DNA from: Curvibacter gracilis ATCC BAA-807
Lineage (GTDB): Bacteria; Pseudomonadota; Gammaproteobacteria; Burkholderiales; Burkholderiaceae_C
Direction: 5' to 3'
NCBI RefSeq assembly: GCF_000518645.1
Contig: NZ_JADZ01000038.1
Location: 1 to 50,940, forward strand
DNA: 50,940 bases
Below the pieces are notes generated by a model that was not told the origin of the DNA, did no database searches, and was given only the letters and a program-made list of their open reading frames with translations. This document shows, piece by piece, positions 7,832-16,955 of this stretch. Both the position numbers and the translations under genes were made by a program. Every line of letters begins with the position of its first letter. The stretch's first letter is position 1.

Positions 7832-9006
7832 GGCGCGGCGCGTTGGCGTTGGGCCCGCAGGGCGCCGCGCAAGCTGTCTTGCAGCACCGGCGCCGTGTCG
7901 GTGTCGCTGCTGGGCGGGGCTTCACCCAGGCTCAGGCCGGCACCGTGCCGGGCCATCCATGGCTCGTAGAGTGGGCTGCCAAACAACTGGGCGCCACAGG
8001 CGGCCAGTTCCGGGCGCTGCAGCTGGCGCAGGGCATCGGTCATGGTCATCACCGCAAAGTCGGTGCTCATCAGCAGGCCCAGTTGCAGGAAGTTGGCTAT
8101 CCAGGTGCCGCGCTCGGCGGGCGGCGCCCGAAACACATGATGGGCCAGGGCCGTGCCCAGGGCGTAGCGGGCGTCTGCGGCCTCGGGCAGGCTCAGGGGC
8201 AGGCTGCCGTCCAGCATTTTCGGCACATCGGGCAGCAATTGCGACATGCGCCTAAAGGCCAGAAACTCGATGGCAGGCCCGGGCCCTACCAGGCCCTCGA
8301 TCAGCAGCGCCAGCAACTCGGGGGGCAGGGGACTGGGCGACTCCAGGGTCAGGGCCACGCGCTCCCAGCTGCGGGGGCTGGGCCAGCCACGCTCCAGGTT
8401 GCCCTGCATGTCGAAAAAGTGCTGGGGCCGAAAACGCAAAAAGGCGCGCACATCGGGGTGCAGGCCCTGCTGGCTGGCCCAGGCGGTCCATTGGGCCAGG
8501 TCGGGGGCCAGCTCCAGGTGGCAAAAGCGGTTGGCCAGGGCGCTGGACAGGGTCATGGCCACCGCACGGTCTTCGTTGCGGTTGCCGGCCGCGCAGACCA
8601 GCCAGCCCGGCGGCACCCGGTACAAATCGCCCAGGCGGCGGTCCAGAATGAACTCGTAGGCGGCCACCTGCAGGGTGCGGTCGGCGGCCGTCAGTTCGTC
8701 AAACAGGATGATGCCGCGGCTGCCAGGGTCGCGCGGCCATTCGGAGGACAGCAGCCAGCGCACCTGATCGTTGTCAGGCACGGGCAGGCCCCGCAGGTCC
8801 ACCGGCTCGCGCTGGGCCAGGCGCACATCGATGAAACCGATGCCCAGCGCGCTGCACAGCTCTCGGATGACGGCGCTTTTGCCCACGCCAGGGGCGCCCC
8901 AGAGCATCAGCGGAGGGATCTGGCAGGCCAGCTCGGGCTGGGCCCACAACCATTCAAGCTGGTGTTGCAGCAGTAGTTGAACCTGGGTGATGTTGGCTTG
9001 TGTCAT
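7828..9006 (-). CDS. MoxR-family AAA+ ATPase
   Basis: A 392-aa AAA+ protein of the MoxR type. Walker A is GAPGVGKS (37-44), Walker B is IILFDELT (99-106), sensor 1 is AAGN (139-142), and ALANRF carries the likely arginine finger near 160. MoxR ATPases remodel or activate partners, usually ones with VWA domains, and the next gene is exactly such a protein. The start overlaps the stop of the preceding leucine-rich gene (ATGA at 9003-9006) and its stop overlaps the VWA start (7828-7831), so the three are translated in a chain. The C-terminal 150 residues are longer than in minimal MoxR proteins and resemble nothing I know. Cytoplasmic. Confidence 0.9.
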   Translation of the reverse strand: MTQANITQVQLLLQHQLEWLWAQPELACQIPPLMLWGAPGVGKSAVIRELCSALGIGFIDVRLAQREPVDLRGLPVPDNDQVRWLLSSEWPRDPGSRGIILFDELTAADRTLQVAAYEFILDRRLGDLYRVPPGWLVCAAGNRNEDRAVAMTLSSALANRFCHLELAPDLAQWTAWASQQGLHPDVRAFLRFRPQHFFDMQGNLERGWPSPRSWERVALTLESPSPLPPELLALLIEGLVGPGPAIEFLAFRRMSQLLPDVPKMLDGSLPLSLPEAADARYALGTALAHHVFRAPPAERGTWIANFLQLGLLMSTDFAVMTMTDALRQLQRPELAACGAQLFGSPLYEPWMARHGAGLSLGEAPPSSDTDTAPVLQDSLRGALRAQRQRAAP

Positions 9007-10841
9007 GGACGGCGGCGGCGATGAAAAGGGGGTTGTTCGGGCTCAGGGATCAGCTGGCCTGTCAGCAGCAGCATCTGGAGGGCCTGTCGGAAATAAGGCA
9101 TCTCGCGGGCTCGACCTCGTGGCTCGGGCTCGGTTTGAAGCTGCACCAGGTCCAACCGGGTCTCTACTGGGTGATGGGGCAGGCTGGCGGCTAGATCTTC
9201 CAGCAAGGGCCGCAGCTCGCCCCAGGTCAGCAGAACGCTGCGCGCCAGGCTGGCCAGTTCGCTGCGCCGGGCCAGGGGGTCTTCGAGCGTGCGCAAGGTG
9301 TCCAGCACGGCGAGCGCGGCCTGGGGGTGGGCGTTGCCCGTGGCGCCGTGGTACTGCCGGGCCATGTGCAGGGCGTGCGCCAGGTGCGCCAACAACAAGT
9401 CGAGGCAGGCCGGCTGCATAAGCTGGGCCCGTCTGCCCAGCCAGGGCAGCAGGCTCGCGGCGGCTTCGGGCTGCTCCCACAGATCGCGCGCCATGTGGGG
9501 CGTCAACTGAGAGGCGTCGGGCAGCCCGGCATTGATCAAGTGCAGCACCACCATGACATCGGCCCGCCAGCCATCGGCAGCCAGGTCGGGCAGCAGCTTC
9601 CAGCGCCAGGCGCTTCGCCCCTGCTCCATGTCCGGCGGGTTGGGGGGCGTGGCGGTGGCCTGACGCCCGGCCGTGACCTGGTTGCGGGCGTACAAAGCCA
9701 GTCGGGTGTGCCAGACCTCATCCGCGGGCACCTGTTGCGCGGCAGCGCGGGCCAGGGTGCCCAAGGCCCCGGGCGCCAGGCGGGGGCTGCTGGCCAGGGG
9801 CAGCAAAATTTGCAGCTGCGTCCAGGCTTGGGGGGCGCCGCTTTGAAGCTGCCGCAGGCAAGCGCTGAGTGTGCTTTCATCCACCCGCACCGAGACCTTG
9901 CCCGACAGGCGCGGGGGCACATGGCCCTCGCAATGCAGCTGGCTGCCTGGGGGCAGTTCGACGCTGTCCAACTGGCCGCAGCGCAGCAGTTGGACCTCGG
10001 CAAGGTGAGCCAGGTGCAGTTGCGTGGCGCGGCTGTCGGCCAGCACCAGATGCTGCATCGGCCACGCCACCGTCAGGCCCGAAGGCCCGCCGCAGCCCGT
10101 GTGCATCTGCAGTGTGCCCACGGGTGCAGCGCCTGCCAGGCTGTGCAGGCGGGGGCAGGCGCTCAGTTGAACCTGCGCAGGCTGCACATCTGCCCCCAGT
10201 GTCAGGGCCAGGAGCCGGGGGGCATCGTGGACGCTCAACGACGTCAGCGTCAGCCCATGCAGACTCAACTCGCGCAGTGCCGGTACCTGGCTCAACACCA
10301 GGGCGTGGTGGCCTGGCAGAGGCCCCAGGGTGAGCTGGGGCGCATCCTGGGTGGCGCCCAACAACACCGTCAGGATCGCGGCCTGAGGCGTAGCTTGGGC
10401 CCGTTCAATGGTCTTGTGCCAGGGCAGGCCGATCAGGGCCTGCTGCCAGGGCGGCCGTGAGCCGCTCTGGGCCATGAAGCGGCCCCCCTGCCAGCAGGCG
10501 TCAATCTGGATCAGGCCACCGCTCAGGGTCAGGCGCGGGGCGTGTGGGCCTGTGTCCAGGTGAACCAGAGCGTGGCCGTGCTCGGGCAGTTGGATGCAGC
10601 GCAGCAGCGGGCAGTCAATCACGCTGAGGTGCAGTTCGGGCTGTTGTGAGGCGCGCAGATCGAGCGCTTCTAGGTTGGGGCAATCGCGCAGATCCAGGGC
10701 CCGCAGGCCCGGGTGGCGAAGGGTATAAGACCGGCTTTCGGGCAAACTCAGGGTCAGGCCCTGGTCGGGGTCCAGTGCCTTTTGCAGGGGCCAGGGGGGC
10801 TCGCGCCGACGGACAGCGCTGCTCTGGGCCGGCCTGCTCAT
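9003..10841 (-). CDS. Leucine-rich-repeat-like protein in MoxR-VWA operon
   Basis: I start at ATG 10841 (612 aa) because this ATG overlaps the TGA of the 52-aa ORF upstream (ATGA at 10838-10841); the frame itself continues to 10895. Residues of about 25-320 show irregular repeats of LxxLxLxxCPxL type (for example LRALDLRDCPNLEALDL), giving a beta-rich solenoid. The remaining 290 residues are helical and lack repeats. Leucine-rich solenoids bind proteins, so this is a plausible recognition subunit feeding the MoxR/VWA pair. Its stop overlaps the MoxR start by four bases. I do not know an established family with this architecture. Confidence 0.75.
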   Translation of the reverse strand: MSRPAQSSAVRRREPPWPLQKALDPDQGLTLSLPESRSYTLRHPGLRALDLRDCPNLEALDLRASQQPELHLSVIDCPLLRCIQLPEHGHALVHLDTGPHAPRLTLSGGLIQIDACWQGGRFMAQSGSRPPWQQALIGLPWHKTIERAQATPQAAILTVLLGATQDAPQLTLGPLPGHHALVLSQVPALRELSLHGLTLTSLSVHDAPRLLALTLGADVQPAQVQLSACPRLHSLAGAAPVGTLQMHTGCGGPSGLTVAWPMQHLVLADSRATQLHLAHLAEVQLLRCGQLDSVELPPGSQLHCEGHVPPRLSGKVSVRVDESTLSACLRQLQSGAPQAWTQLQILLPLASSPRLAPGALGTLARAAAQQVPADEVWHTRLALYARNQVTAGRQATATPPNPPDMEQGRSAWRWKLLPDLAADGWRADVMVVLHLINAGLPDASQLTPHMARDLWEQPEAAASLLPWLGRRAQLMQPACLDLLLAHLAHALHMARQYHGATGNAHPQAALAVLDTLRTLEDPLARRSELASLARSVLLTWGELRPLLEDLAASLPHHPVETRLDLVQLQTEPEPRGRAREMPYFRQALQMLLLTGQLIPEPEQPPFHRRRRP

Positions 10842-10996
10842 CGCAGCGGGCAGGCGCTCAGCGCCACCAGGCCTCGGGTTTCGGCTTCGGCGCAACGCAT
10901 GGCGTCGAATTCCGAGTACGCATACACGTGCCGGGTGGTAAAAGCACCATGCTGGCCGTAGCGCATGTGGACGATGTAGCGCTGTTTTTGAGGCAT
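10838..10996 (-). CDS. 52-aa ORF, first gene of MoxR-VWA operon
   Basis: This small gene starts at ATG 10996 and ends in the TGA that overlaps the start of the next gene (ATGA). AAAGGA lies about nine bases upstream of the ATG, a good ribosome-binding site. The product begins MPQKQRYIVHMRYGQHGAFT and continues with a run of aromatic and charged residues (RHVYAYSEFDAMRCAEAETRG read in two pieces); it has no membrane segment. The pattern, a strand with conserved-looking tyrosines then an EFDAMRCAEAE helix, looks like a real folded mini-protein. Coupled translation and the ribosome site are the main support. No family recognised. Confidence 0.7.
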   Translation of the reverse strand: MPQKQRYIVHMRYGQHGAFTTRHVYAYSEFDAMRCAEAETRGLVALSACPLR

Positions 10997-11238
10997 GACA
11001 GTCCTTTCAGAAGCAGTGGAGAGGAGGCTCGATGTTCCACGTGAGGCGCGACAATTTCAGACGCCCCGGTGCCTGGCCTTGGGCTTTTTGAAGGGCTGTT
11101 TGATTAAATCCACACCCAGGCTCAGCGCCCCTGCCGAGCGGCCTGAAAGCCCCCACAATCAAGCCCTTCATGCCGCACCAGGCACCGGCCTGGGCGGCTT
11201 CAAAGTTTGGTTACCACATCACTTTTTGCTGACTTTTC
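10997..11238. promoter_or_regulatory. Divergent intergenic region, MoxR operon / sbcDC
   Basis: These 242 bases separate the divergent starts of the 52-aa ORF and sbcD and must hold the promoters for both directions. I see the AAAGGA ribosome site of the minus-strand operon near 11005 but no clear -10/-35 pair and no strong palindrome. Confidence 0.4.
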
Positions 11239-12492
11239 ATGCGCCTCCTCCACACCTCCGACTGGCACCTGGGCCAGCACTTCATGGGCAAGAGCCGCCA
11301 GGCCGAGCACCAGGCCTTGATCGACTGGCTGCTGCTGCAGGTGCAGGCCCAGGCGGTGGATGCGGTGGTGCTGGCGGGCGACATCTTTGACACGGGCACG
11401 CCGCCCAGCCATGCGCGTGAGTTGTACAGCCAGTTGGTGGTGCGCCTGCGCGAGGCCGGGGTGTGTCTGCTGCTGCTGGGGGGCAACCACGATTCGGTGG
11501 CCATGCTGGGCGAGAACCAGGCCCTGCTGGCCTGCCTGGGCACGCACCTGGTGGCCCAGCCGGCGGCGCAGCCTGCCGATCAGGTGCTGGTGCTGGCGCA
11601 GCGCGATGGCACGCCGGGCTGCATCGTGTGTGCGGTGCCCTTCATCCGACCGCGCGATGTGCTGCAAAGCCAGGCCGGGCAAAGCGCGCAAGACAAGCAA
11701 CAAGCCCTGCAGCAGGCCATCCAGGCCCACTATGCGGCGGTGTACCAGGCCGCGCTGGTGCGTCAGGCCGAGCTGCAGGCCCGCCTGGGCCGGCGCCTGC
11801 CTTTGATCGCCACCGGCCACCTCACCACCCTGGGCAGCAGCCTCAGCGAGTCGGTGCGCGAGATTTACGTGGGCAGCCTGGAGGCCTACCCCTGCGATGC
11901 GTTTCCGCCGGTGGACTACGTGGCCCTGGGCCACATCCACCGCCCGCAGCGCGTGGGCGGGCATGAGCACATCCGCTACTGCGGCTCACCCCTGCCGCTG
12001 GGTTTTGACGAGGCCGGCACCGACAAAGAGGTGCTGCTGGTCGATCTGAGCGAAGCCGGCCTGCAGCAGGTCACGCCGCTGACCGTGCCGCGCTTTCAGG
12101 GCCTGCAGGCCGTGCGTGGCACGCTCGATGAGCTGGCCCAGGCCATGCCGGCGCTGGCGGCCCAGGCCACGGCGGCCTGCCCGCTGTGGCTGGAGGTCAC
12201 CGTCAGCCAGGACGACTACCTGCCCGACCTGCCGGCCCGGGTGCAGCAGATGACCGAGGGCCTGCCGCTCGAGGTGCTGCGCGTGCGCCGTGACCGGGGC
12301 ACGGCCACCGCCCAGTTGGCCGCCCAGGCCCGCGAGACGCTGGACGAGCTGAGCCCGCAAGAGGTGTTCGAACGCCGCCTGCAGCAAGAAGAACTGCCGC
12401 CCGAGCTGGCCCAGGCCCTCATGGAGCGCTACCGGGGCGTGGTGCACGCCCTGCAGCAAGGCAGCGCCGAAGCCGAGGGAGCCGCCGCATGA
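11239..12492 (+). CDS. sbcD: SbcD, nuclease subunit of SbcCD
   Basis: This 417-aa protein carries all the calcineurin-like phosphoesterase motifs of Mre11/SbcD: HTSDWHLG (D8, H10), [22 protein letters not shown] and LGHIHRP, the last followed by the capping stretch [10 protein letters not shown]. SbcD supplies the Mn-dependent endo/exonuclease active site that, with SbcC, opens hairpins and trims DNA ends at stalled or broken forks and attacks long palindromes. The stop overlaps the sbcC start (ATGA at 12489-12492). Length and motif order are typical. The gene is divergent from the MoxR-VWA operon. Confidence 0.95.
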   Translation: MRLLHTSDWHLGQHFMGKSRQAEHQALIDWLLLQVQAQAVDAVVLAGDIFDTGTPPSHARELYSQLVVRLREAGVCLLLLGGNHDSVAMLGENQALLACLGTHLVAQPAAQPADQVLVLAQRDGTPGCIVCAVPFIRPRDVLQSQAGQSAQDKQQALQQAIQAHYAAVYQAALVRQAELQARLGRRLPLIATGHLTTLGSSLSESVREIYVGSLEAYPCDAFPPVDYVALGHIHRPQRVGGHEHIRYCGSPLPLGFDEAGTDKEVLLVDLSEAGLQQVTPLTVPRFQGLQAVRGTLDELAQAMPALAAQATAACPLWLEVTVSQDDYLPDLPARVQQMTEGLPLEVLRVRRDRGTATAQLAAQARETLDELSPQEVFERRLQQEELPPELAQALMERYRGVVHALQQGSAEAEGAAA

Positions 12493-15400
12493 GGATCCTG
12501 CGCCTGCGCCTGAAGAACCTGAACTCGCTCAAGGGCGAGTGGCAGGTCGATTTCACCCGCCCCCCGTTCGCCGACAACGGCCTGTTTGCCATCACCGGCC
12601 CCACCGGGGCCGGCAAGTCGACCCTGCTCGACGCCATCTGCCTGGCGCTCTACCACGAGACCCCGCGCCTCAAGACCATCAGCGCCGGCGCCAACGACAT
12701 CATGACCCGGCACACGGCCGACTGCCTGGCCGAGGTGGAGTTCGAGGTGCAAGGCCAGGTCTACCGCGCCTTCTGGAGCCAGCACCGCGCGCGCGACAAG
12801 GTCGACGGTGCGCTGCAAGCCCCCAAGGTGGAGCTGGCCCTGGGCGACGGCAGCATCCTGAGCAGCCAGAGCAAGGACAAGCTGCAGCGCATCGAAGCCA
12901 TCACCGGGCTCGACTTTGCCCGCTTCACCAAGTCGATGCTGCTGGCCCAGGGGGGCTTTGCTGCCTTCCTCAACGCCAGCGCCAACGAGCGGGCCGAACT
13001 GCTCGAAGAGCTGACCGGCACCGACATCTACGGCCTGATTTCGCAAAAAGTGTTCGAGCAGGCCCGCCAAGCGCGCGAGCAACTGGCCCAGATCAAGGCC
13101 CGCGCCGACGGCATGGAGCTGCTGGCCCCCGAGGCCCGCGCCGCCATGGCCGCCCAGGCCGCCACTCTGCAAGAGCAGGCCCAGGCCCTGCAAGCCCAAC
13201 AGCAGCAAAGCCAGGCCCAGCGACAGTGGCGGCTGCAACTGGGCCAGGCCGAACAGGCCGCCACCGAGGCGGGCCAGCGCCTGGCCCAGGCCCAACAGGC
13301 CCAGGCCGATGCCGCGTCCGCCCTGCGCCGCCTGGCCGACAGCGAGCCCGCCCAGGCCCTGCAACCCCTGCAGCTGCAGGCAGCGCTTGCCCAGGCCCAG
13401 GTGCAGGCCAGCCTGCAGACCCTGGCCGATCTGCAGGCCCAGCACCAGCACACCGGCACGCAAGAGCGGCAGGCCCATGCCCTGGCCCTGGCCCTGGCCG
13501 AGCGCCAGGCCCGGCAAGCCCAACAGCATTGGCAGACGCTGCAGGCCGAGCAGCACGGCATCGACCAGTTCTGTGCCACCCATGCCCGCCATGCCCGCTG
13601 GGGCGATGCCTTGGGCGTGTGGCGCCAGGGCCTGGCCGAGCAGGCCCGCCACCTGGCCGAACTGACCGCCCAGCAACAAAAGGCCAGTCAGCAGGCCGAC
13701 GAGCAGGCTGCCTTGCAACAGCAGGCCCCGGCACTGCAGCAGGCGCTGGCCCAGGCCCAACAGGCCCAGGCCGAAGCCGACGCCGCCGTGCAGGCCGCCC
13801 AGGCCGGCCTGCAGCAGCGCCTGGCCGGGCGCAGCCTGGCCCAGTGGCGCGAGCACTGGCAGGCCGCCCAGGGCCGCCACGCCCACTGGCAAGGTCTGCG
13901 GGCCCAGGCCCAGCGCCTGCGCGATTTGGCGGAGGTCGCCGCCCGCCAGGCCAGTCGCCAGCAGCAAGGCCTGCAGCAACAGGCCCAGCAGGCCAGCGTG
14001 CGCGAAGCGCTGCTGGCGCGCTACAAGGCCTTGAAGGCCACCGTGGCCGACAAGCAGCAACTGCTGGCGCAAGAGCAGCGCATCCAAAGCCTGGAGTCGC
14101 ACCGCCAGCACCTGCAGCCGGGCGAGGCCTGCCCGCTGTGCGGCTCGCCCGACCACCCCGCCGTGGCGGCCTACCAGGCGCTGGACGTGTCGGCCACCCA
14201 AGCCGCCCTGCAAGCGGCAGAGCAGGCCTTGGATCAGGTGCGTGCCGAGGGCGAAGCAGCTCGCGAGGCCTTGGCCAGCACCCAGGCCAGCCTGAACGCC
14301 TGGGCGCAAGAGCAGCAAGGCACCCAGGCCGAGGCCGAGCAGGCCCTGGCCGACTGGCAGCAGGCCTGCGAGGCCCTGGGCCTGGCGCCGCAGGCCCGCC
14401 CCGACTGGGCCGCGGCCGACGCGCTGGCCCAGGCGGTGGACCACGCCGGCCAGGACGTGGCCGCCGCCCTGCACACCCTGCAACAGGCCGAGGCGGCGGA
14501 GGCCGCGCTGCAGGCGGCCCAGCAGCGGGCCCACACCCAGGCCCAGGCGCTGCAGGCCGCGCAGGCCCAACTCGCGCTGCTGAACCAGGCGCTGCAGGCG
14601 GCGGCGCAAAGCCAGGCTGCCCTGGCCGCCGCCGTGCAGCAGCACGCCGAAGCCCTGGACAGCCACCGTCAGGCCTTGGCCGTCACCCTGGCCGACGACG
14701 GCTTCGAGCTGCCCGAGCCCGCCCAGACCGAGGCCTGGCTGCAGGCCCGCAGCGCCGAATGGCAGCAGTGGCAGCACAACCAGACGCGCCGCCAGGCCCT
14801 GGCCACCGATCTCAGCCGCCAGCAGGCCCTGTGCGAGGCGGCACAGGCCGAGCAGGCCCGCTGGGCCGAGCGCTGGCAGGCCCTGCAGCCTGAGCCTCAA
14901 GGTGGCTTGTTCGATGCGCCGCCCATCAGCCTGCCCGAGCCTGCGCCCTCACTGGCCGCCCTGGGGGCCGAGGTCGATCGCCTGAGCCGCGAGCGCGCCG
15001 CCCTGCAAGGGCGGCTGGCCCAGTTGCAGCAGGCGCTGGCCGGGCAGCAGGCCAGCCTGGCCCAAGCCGAGGCGGCCTGGCAGGCCGCGCTGCAGGCCAG
15101 CCCCTTTGCCAATGTCCAGGCCTATGCCGAAGCCCTGCTGCCGGCGGCCGAGCGCGAACGCCTGCAGGCCCTGCAGGCCAGCCTGGCCCAGGCCCTGCAC
15201 CAGGCTCAGGCCGTGCACGAGGCTGCGCTGCAGCAGCACGCCGCCTTGCTCGCGCAGGCCTTGAGCGAAGCCAGCCTGGCCGAGCTCGACGCCTTGCTGG
15301 CCGAACAATCCCAACAGCTGGACGAGCTGCGTCAGCAGTGGGGGGCCCAGCAGGCCCTGCTGCGCGACGACGATCAGCGCCGCCAAAGCCAGCAGGCCCT

Positions 15401-15935
15401 GCTGCAGCACCTGAATGCCCAGGCGGCCGAATCCGAGCTGTGGCAGCGGCTGGATGGGCTGATCGGCTCGGCCAAGGGCGACAAGTTCCGTCGCTTTGCC
15501 CAGGGCCTCACGCTGGACCACCTGCTGCACCTGGCCAACCGCCAACTGCAGCGCCTGCACGGCCGCTACCAGTTGCGCCGCAAAGGCACGGGTGAGCTGG
15601 AGCTGGATGTGGTGGACACCTGGCAGGGCGACACGGCACGTGACACCCGCACCCTGTCAGGCGGCGAGAGTTTTCTGGTCAGCCTGGCGCTGGCCCTGGC
15701 CTTGTCCGACCTGGTCAGCCACAAGACCTCGATCGACTCGCTGTTCCTGGACGAGGGCTTTGGCACGCTCGATGCCGACACGCTGGAGGTCGCTCTGTGC
15801 GCCCTCGACACTTTGAACGCCAGCGGCAAGATGATTGGCGTGATCAGCCACGTCGAGGGCCTCAAAGACCGCATCTCGGCCCAGATCCGGGTCGAGAAGG
15901 GCGGGGGCGTGGGGCATTCGCGGCTGCGGGTCTGA
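12489..15935 (+). CDS. sbcC: SbcC, ATPase/coiled-coil subunit of SbcCD
   Basis: A 1148-aa Rad50/SbcC-type ATPase. The N-terminal ATPase lobe has Walker [10 protein letters not shown] (near residues 37-45). Two very long Gln/Ala/Leu-rich coiled-coil arms flank a zinc hook, [10 protein letters not shown], near residue 548. The C-terminal lobe has the ABC signature TLSGGESF, Walker [13 protein letters not shown], and the switch histidine in VISHVEGL. It partners SbcD in double-strand-break and palindrome processing. The coiled-coil region is extremely rich in the CAGGCC word, which also creates an unbroken antisense frame of more than 800 codons. The stop abuts the stop of the convergent crp-like gene with no spacer. 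Confidence 0.95.
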   Translation: MRILRLRLKNLNSLKGEWQVDFTRPPFADNGLFAITGPTGAGKSTLLDAICLALYHETPRLKTISAGANDIMTRHTADCLAEVEFEVQGQVYRAFWSQHRARDKVDGALQAPKVELALGDGSILSSQSKDKLQRIEAITGLDFARFTKSMLLAQGGFAAFLNASANERAELLEELTGTDIYGLISQKVFEQARQAREQLAQIKARADGMELLAPEARAAMAAQAATLQEQAQALQAQQQQSQAQRQWRLQLGQAEQAATEAGQRLAQAQQAQADAASALRRLADSEPAQALQPLQLQAALAQAQVQASLQTLADLQAQHQHTGTQERQAHALALALAERQARQAQQHWQTLQAEQHGIDQFCATHARHARWGDALGVWRQGLAEQARHLAELTAQQQKASQQADEQAALQQQAPALQQALAQAQQAQAEADAAVQAAQAGLQQRLAGRSLAQWREHWQAAQGRHAHWQGLRAQAQRLRDLAEVAARQASRQQQGLQQQAQQASVREALLARYKALKATVADKQQLLAQEQRIQSLESHRQHLQPGEACPLCGSPDHPAVAAYQALDVSATQAALQAAEQALDQVRAEGEAAREALASTQASLNAWAQEQQGTQAEAEQALADWQQACEALGLAPQARPDWAAADALAQAVDHAGQDVAAALHTLQQAEAAEAALQAAQQRAHTQAQALQAAQAQLALLNQALQAAAQSQAALAAAVQQHAEALDSHRQALAVTLADDGFELPEPAQTEAWLQARSAEWQQWQHNQTRRQALATDLSRQQALCEAAQAEQARWAERWQALQPEPQGGLFDAPPISLPEPAPSLAALGAEVDRLSRERAALQGRLAQLQQALAGQQASLAQAEAAWQAALQASPFANVQAYAEALLPAAERERLQALQASLAQALHQAQAVHEAALQQHAALLAQALSEASLAELDALLAEQSQQLDELRQQWGAQQALLRDDDQRRQSQQALLQHLNAQAAESELWQRLDGLIGSAKGDKFRRFAQGLTLDHLLHLANRQLQRLHGRYQLRRKGTGELELDVVDTWQGDTARDTRTLSGGESFLVSLALALALSDLVSHKTSIDSLFLDEGFGTLDADTLEVALCALDTLNASGKMIGVISHVEGLKDRISAQIRVEKGGGVGHSRLRV

Positions 15936-16643
15936 TCAGTTGGTGGTCTGTTGGGGCTGAGGGGCGGCCTTGGCGGCCTCCAGCAGTTGGTCGCACGAGG
16001 TGATCTCGATCGAGCCGTAGCTGATCCGTATCAGCCCGCTGCGCTCCCAGCCCTTGAGGATCCTGCTCACGGTGGGGCGTGACACGGCCAGGTTGGCCGC
16101 CAGATTGTCCTGTGAGCCCCAATAGACCAAGCCGCCGCTGGTGCGAGGTCGGCTGTGCCGCACCAGCCTGTTGGCCATGCGCTCCGGGATGGGCCGCGAC
16201 AGCGCTTCTTCTGCCCAGCACAGCACCCGGTGGTAGCGTGATGCCACCAGGCGGGCCACGTCGCAGGCCAAGGCCGCGTCCCGGGCCATCAGGCGGTCGA
16301 ATTCTTCCCGCTGGACGATTCGCAGGAACGAATCTTCCACCGCCTCGACGGTGAAAACGTTGTCACCTTGCAATAGCAAAAAGGCCTCACCCAGCCAACT
16401 GCCCGGCCCCCAATCGGTGAAGCCAAATTGAGGTTCGGTGCTCGAGAAGATATAGCTTCTGATCAGCCCCGACTCCACGTAGACCATCACTTGCTGAGGC
16501 GCACTTCGCTCCCATACGATGCCGCCCGCCTCGATGCGCCTCAACTCCGACACTGAAAGCAGCTTTTCCCGACTTTCGGACGACAGGGTGCCGACCATTT
16601 TGGCTGGAAAGGCCTTGGGCTGTGAATTGTTAATTTTTGACAT
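15936..16643 (-). CDS. Crp/Fnr-family transcription regulator (first of two)
   Basis: A 235-aa regulator with an N-terminal cyclic-nucleotide-binding-type beta barrel (YVESGLIRSYIF, GPGSWLGEAFLL), a long dimer helix, and a C-terminal winged helix (NLAASRPT-type: NLAVSRPTVSRILKGWERSG). In the recognition helix the glutamate of E. coli CRP (RETVGR) is replaced by proline (RPTVSR), so the operator should differ from TGTGA. There is no Fnr cysteine cluster. Weak GAGAAAGA precedes ATG 16643. A perfect 19-bp palindrome lies 52 bases upstream of the start (16695-16713) and is a likely operator. The gene is divergent from an EAL phosphodiesterase and tail-to-tail with sbcC. Confidence 0.9.
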   Translation of the reverse strand: MSKINNSQPKAFPAKMVGTLSSESREKLLSVSELRRIEAGGIVWERSAPQQVMVYVESGLIRSYIFSSTEPQFGFTDWGPGSWLGEAFLLLQGDNVFTVEAVEDSFLRIVQREEFDRLMARDAALACDVARLVASRYHRVLCWAEEALSRPIPERMANRLVRHSRPRTSGGLVYWGSQDNLAANLAVSRPTVSRILKGWERSGLIRISYGSIEITSCDQLLEAAKAAPQPQQTTN

Positions 16644-16955
16644 TCTTTCTCAAGCAGGCGGCGAATGGGCTGAGATGTGACTTGGCTACAACGGATTGTC
16701 AATTATTGACAATAATAAGATGATAAAAATGAGTTGCTCTCATTTGTGTTTTGGGGGTTGAAATCAAGACTATCAATTAATTATAAAAATATAACAAATA
16801 TAACGAAAATTATATGATTTCCTCAGCGCCATGCTAAGCGCGGCGTAATATTTTTGTGCTTGCAAGCGCCAGGCGTGCAGAATTGAAACTGTTTCTCCAG
16901 GGCCGGCGGGATCGCCGTCCGGGCTTGGGCAAGAGGGTGGTCGATGGAAGCTTGA
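16644..16955. promoter_or_regulatory. AT-rich divergent promoter region, crp-like / EAL
   Basis: This 312-base gap is strikingly AT-rich between about 16690 and 16830, against a GC-rich background, and contains the 19-bp palindrome at 16695-16713. It must carry the promoters of both the Crp-like regulator (minus) and the EAL protein (plus). Exact -10/-35 elements cannot be assigned because many A/T hexamers fit. No small ORF with a ribosome-binding site is convincing. Confidence 0.5.
16695..16713. promoter_or_regulatory. 19-bp perfect palindrome, probable Crp-like operator
   Basis: ATTGTCAAT-T-ATTGACAAT: two perfect 9-base arms around one base. It lies 52 bases upstream of the Crp-like gene and about 240 bases upstream of the EAL gene. 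Size and symmetry suit a dimeric Crp/Fnr-family regulator. The word TTGTC...GACAA differs from both the CRP (TGTGA) and FNR (TTGAT) half-sites. That it is the site of the adjacent regulator is inference. Confidence 0.6.

Noticed and set aside
12429-14900. Open frame of 823 codons antisense to sbcC
   Set aside because: The Leu/Gly-rich translation mirrors the CAGGCC-rich coiled-coil of SbcC; no start signal or recognisable motif.
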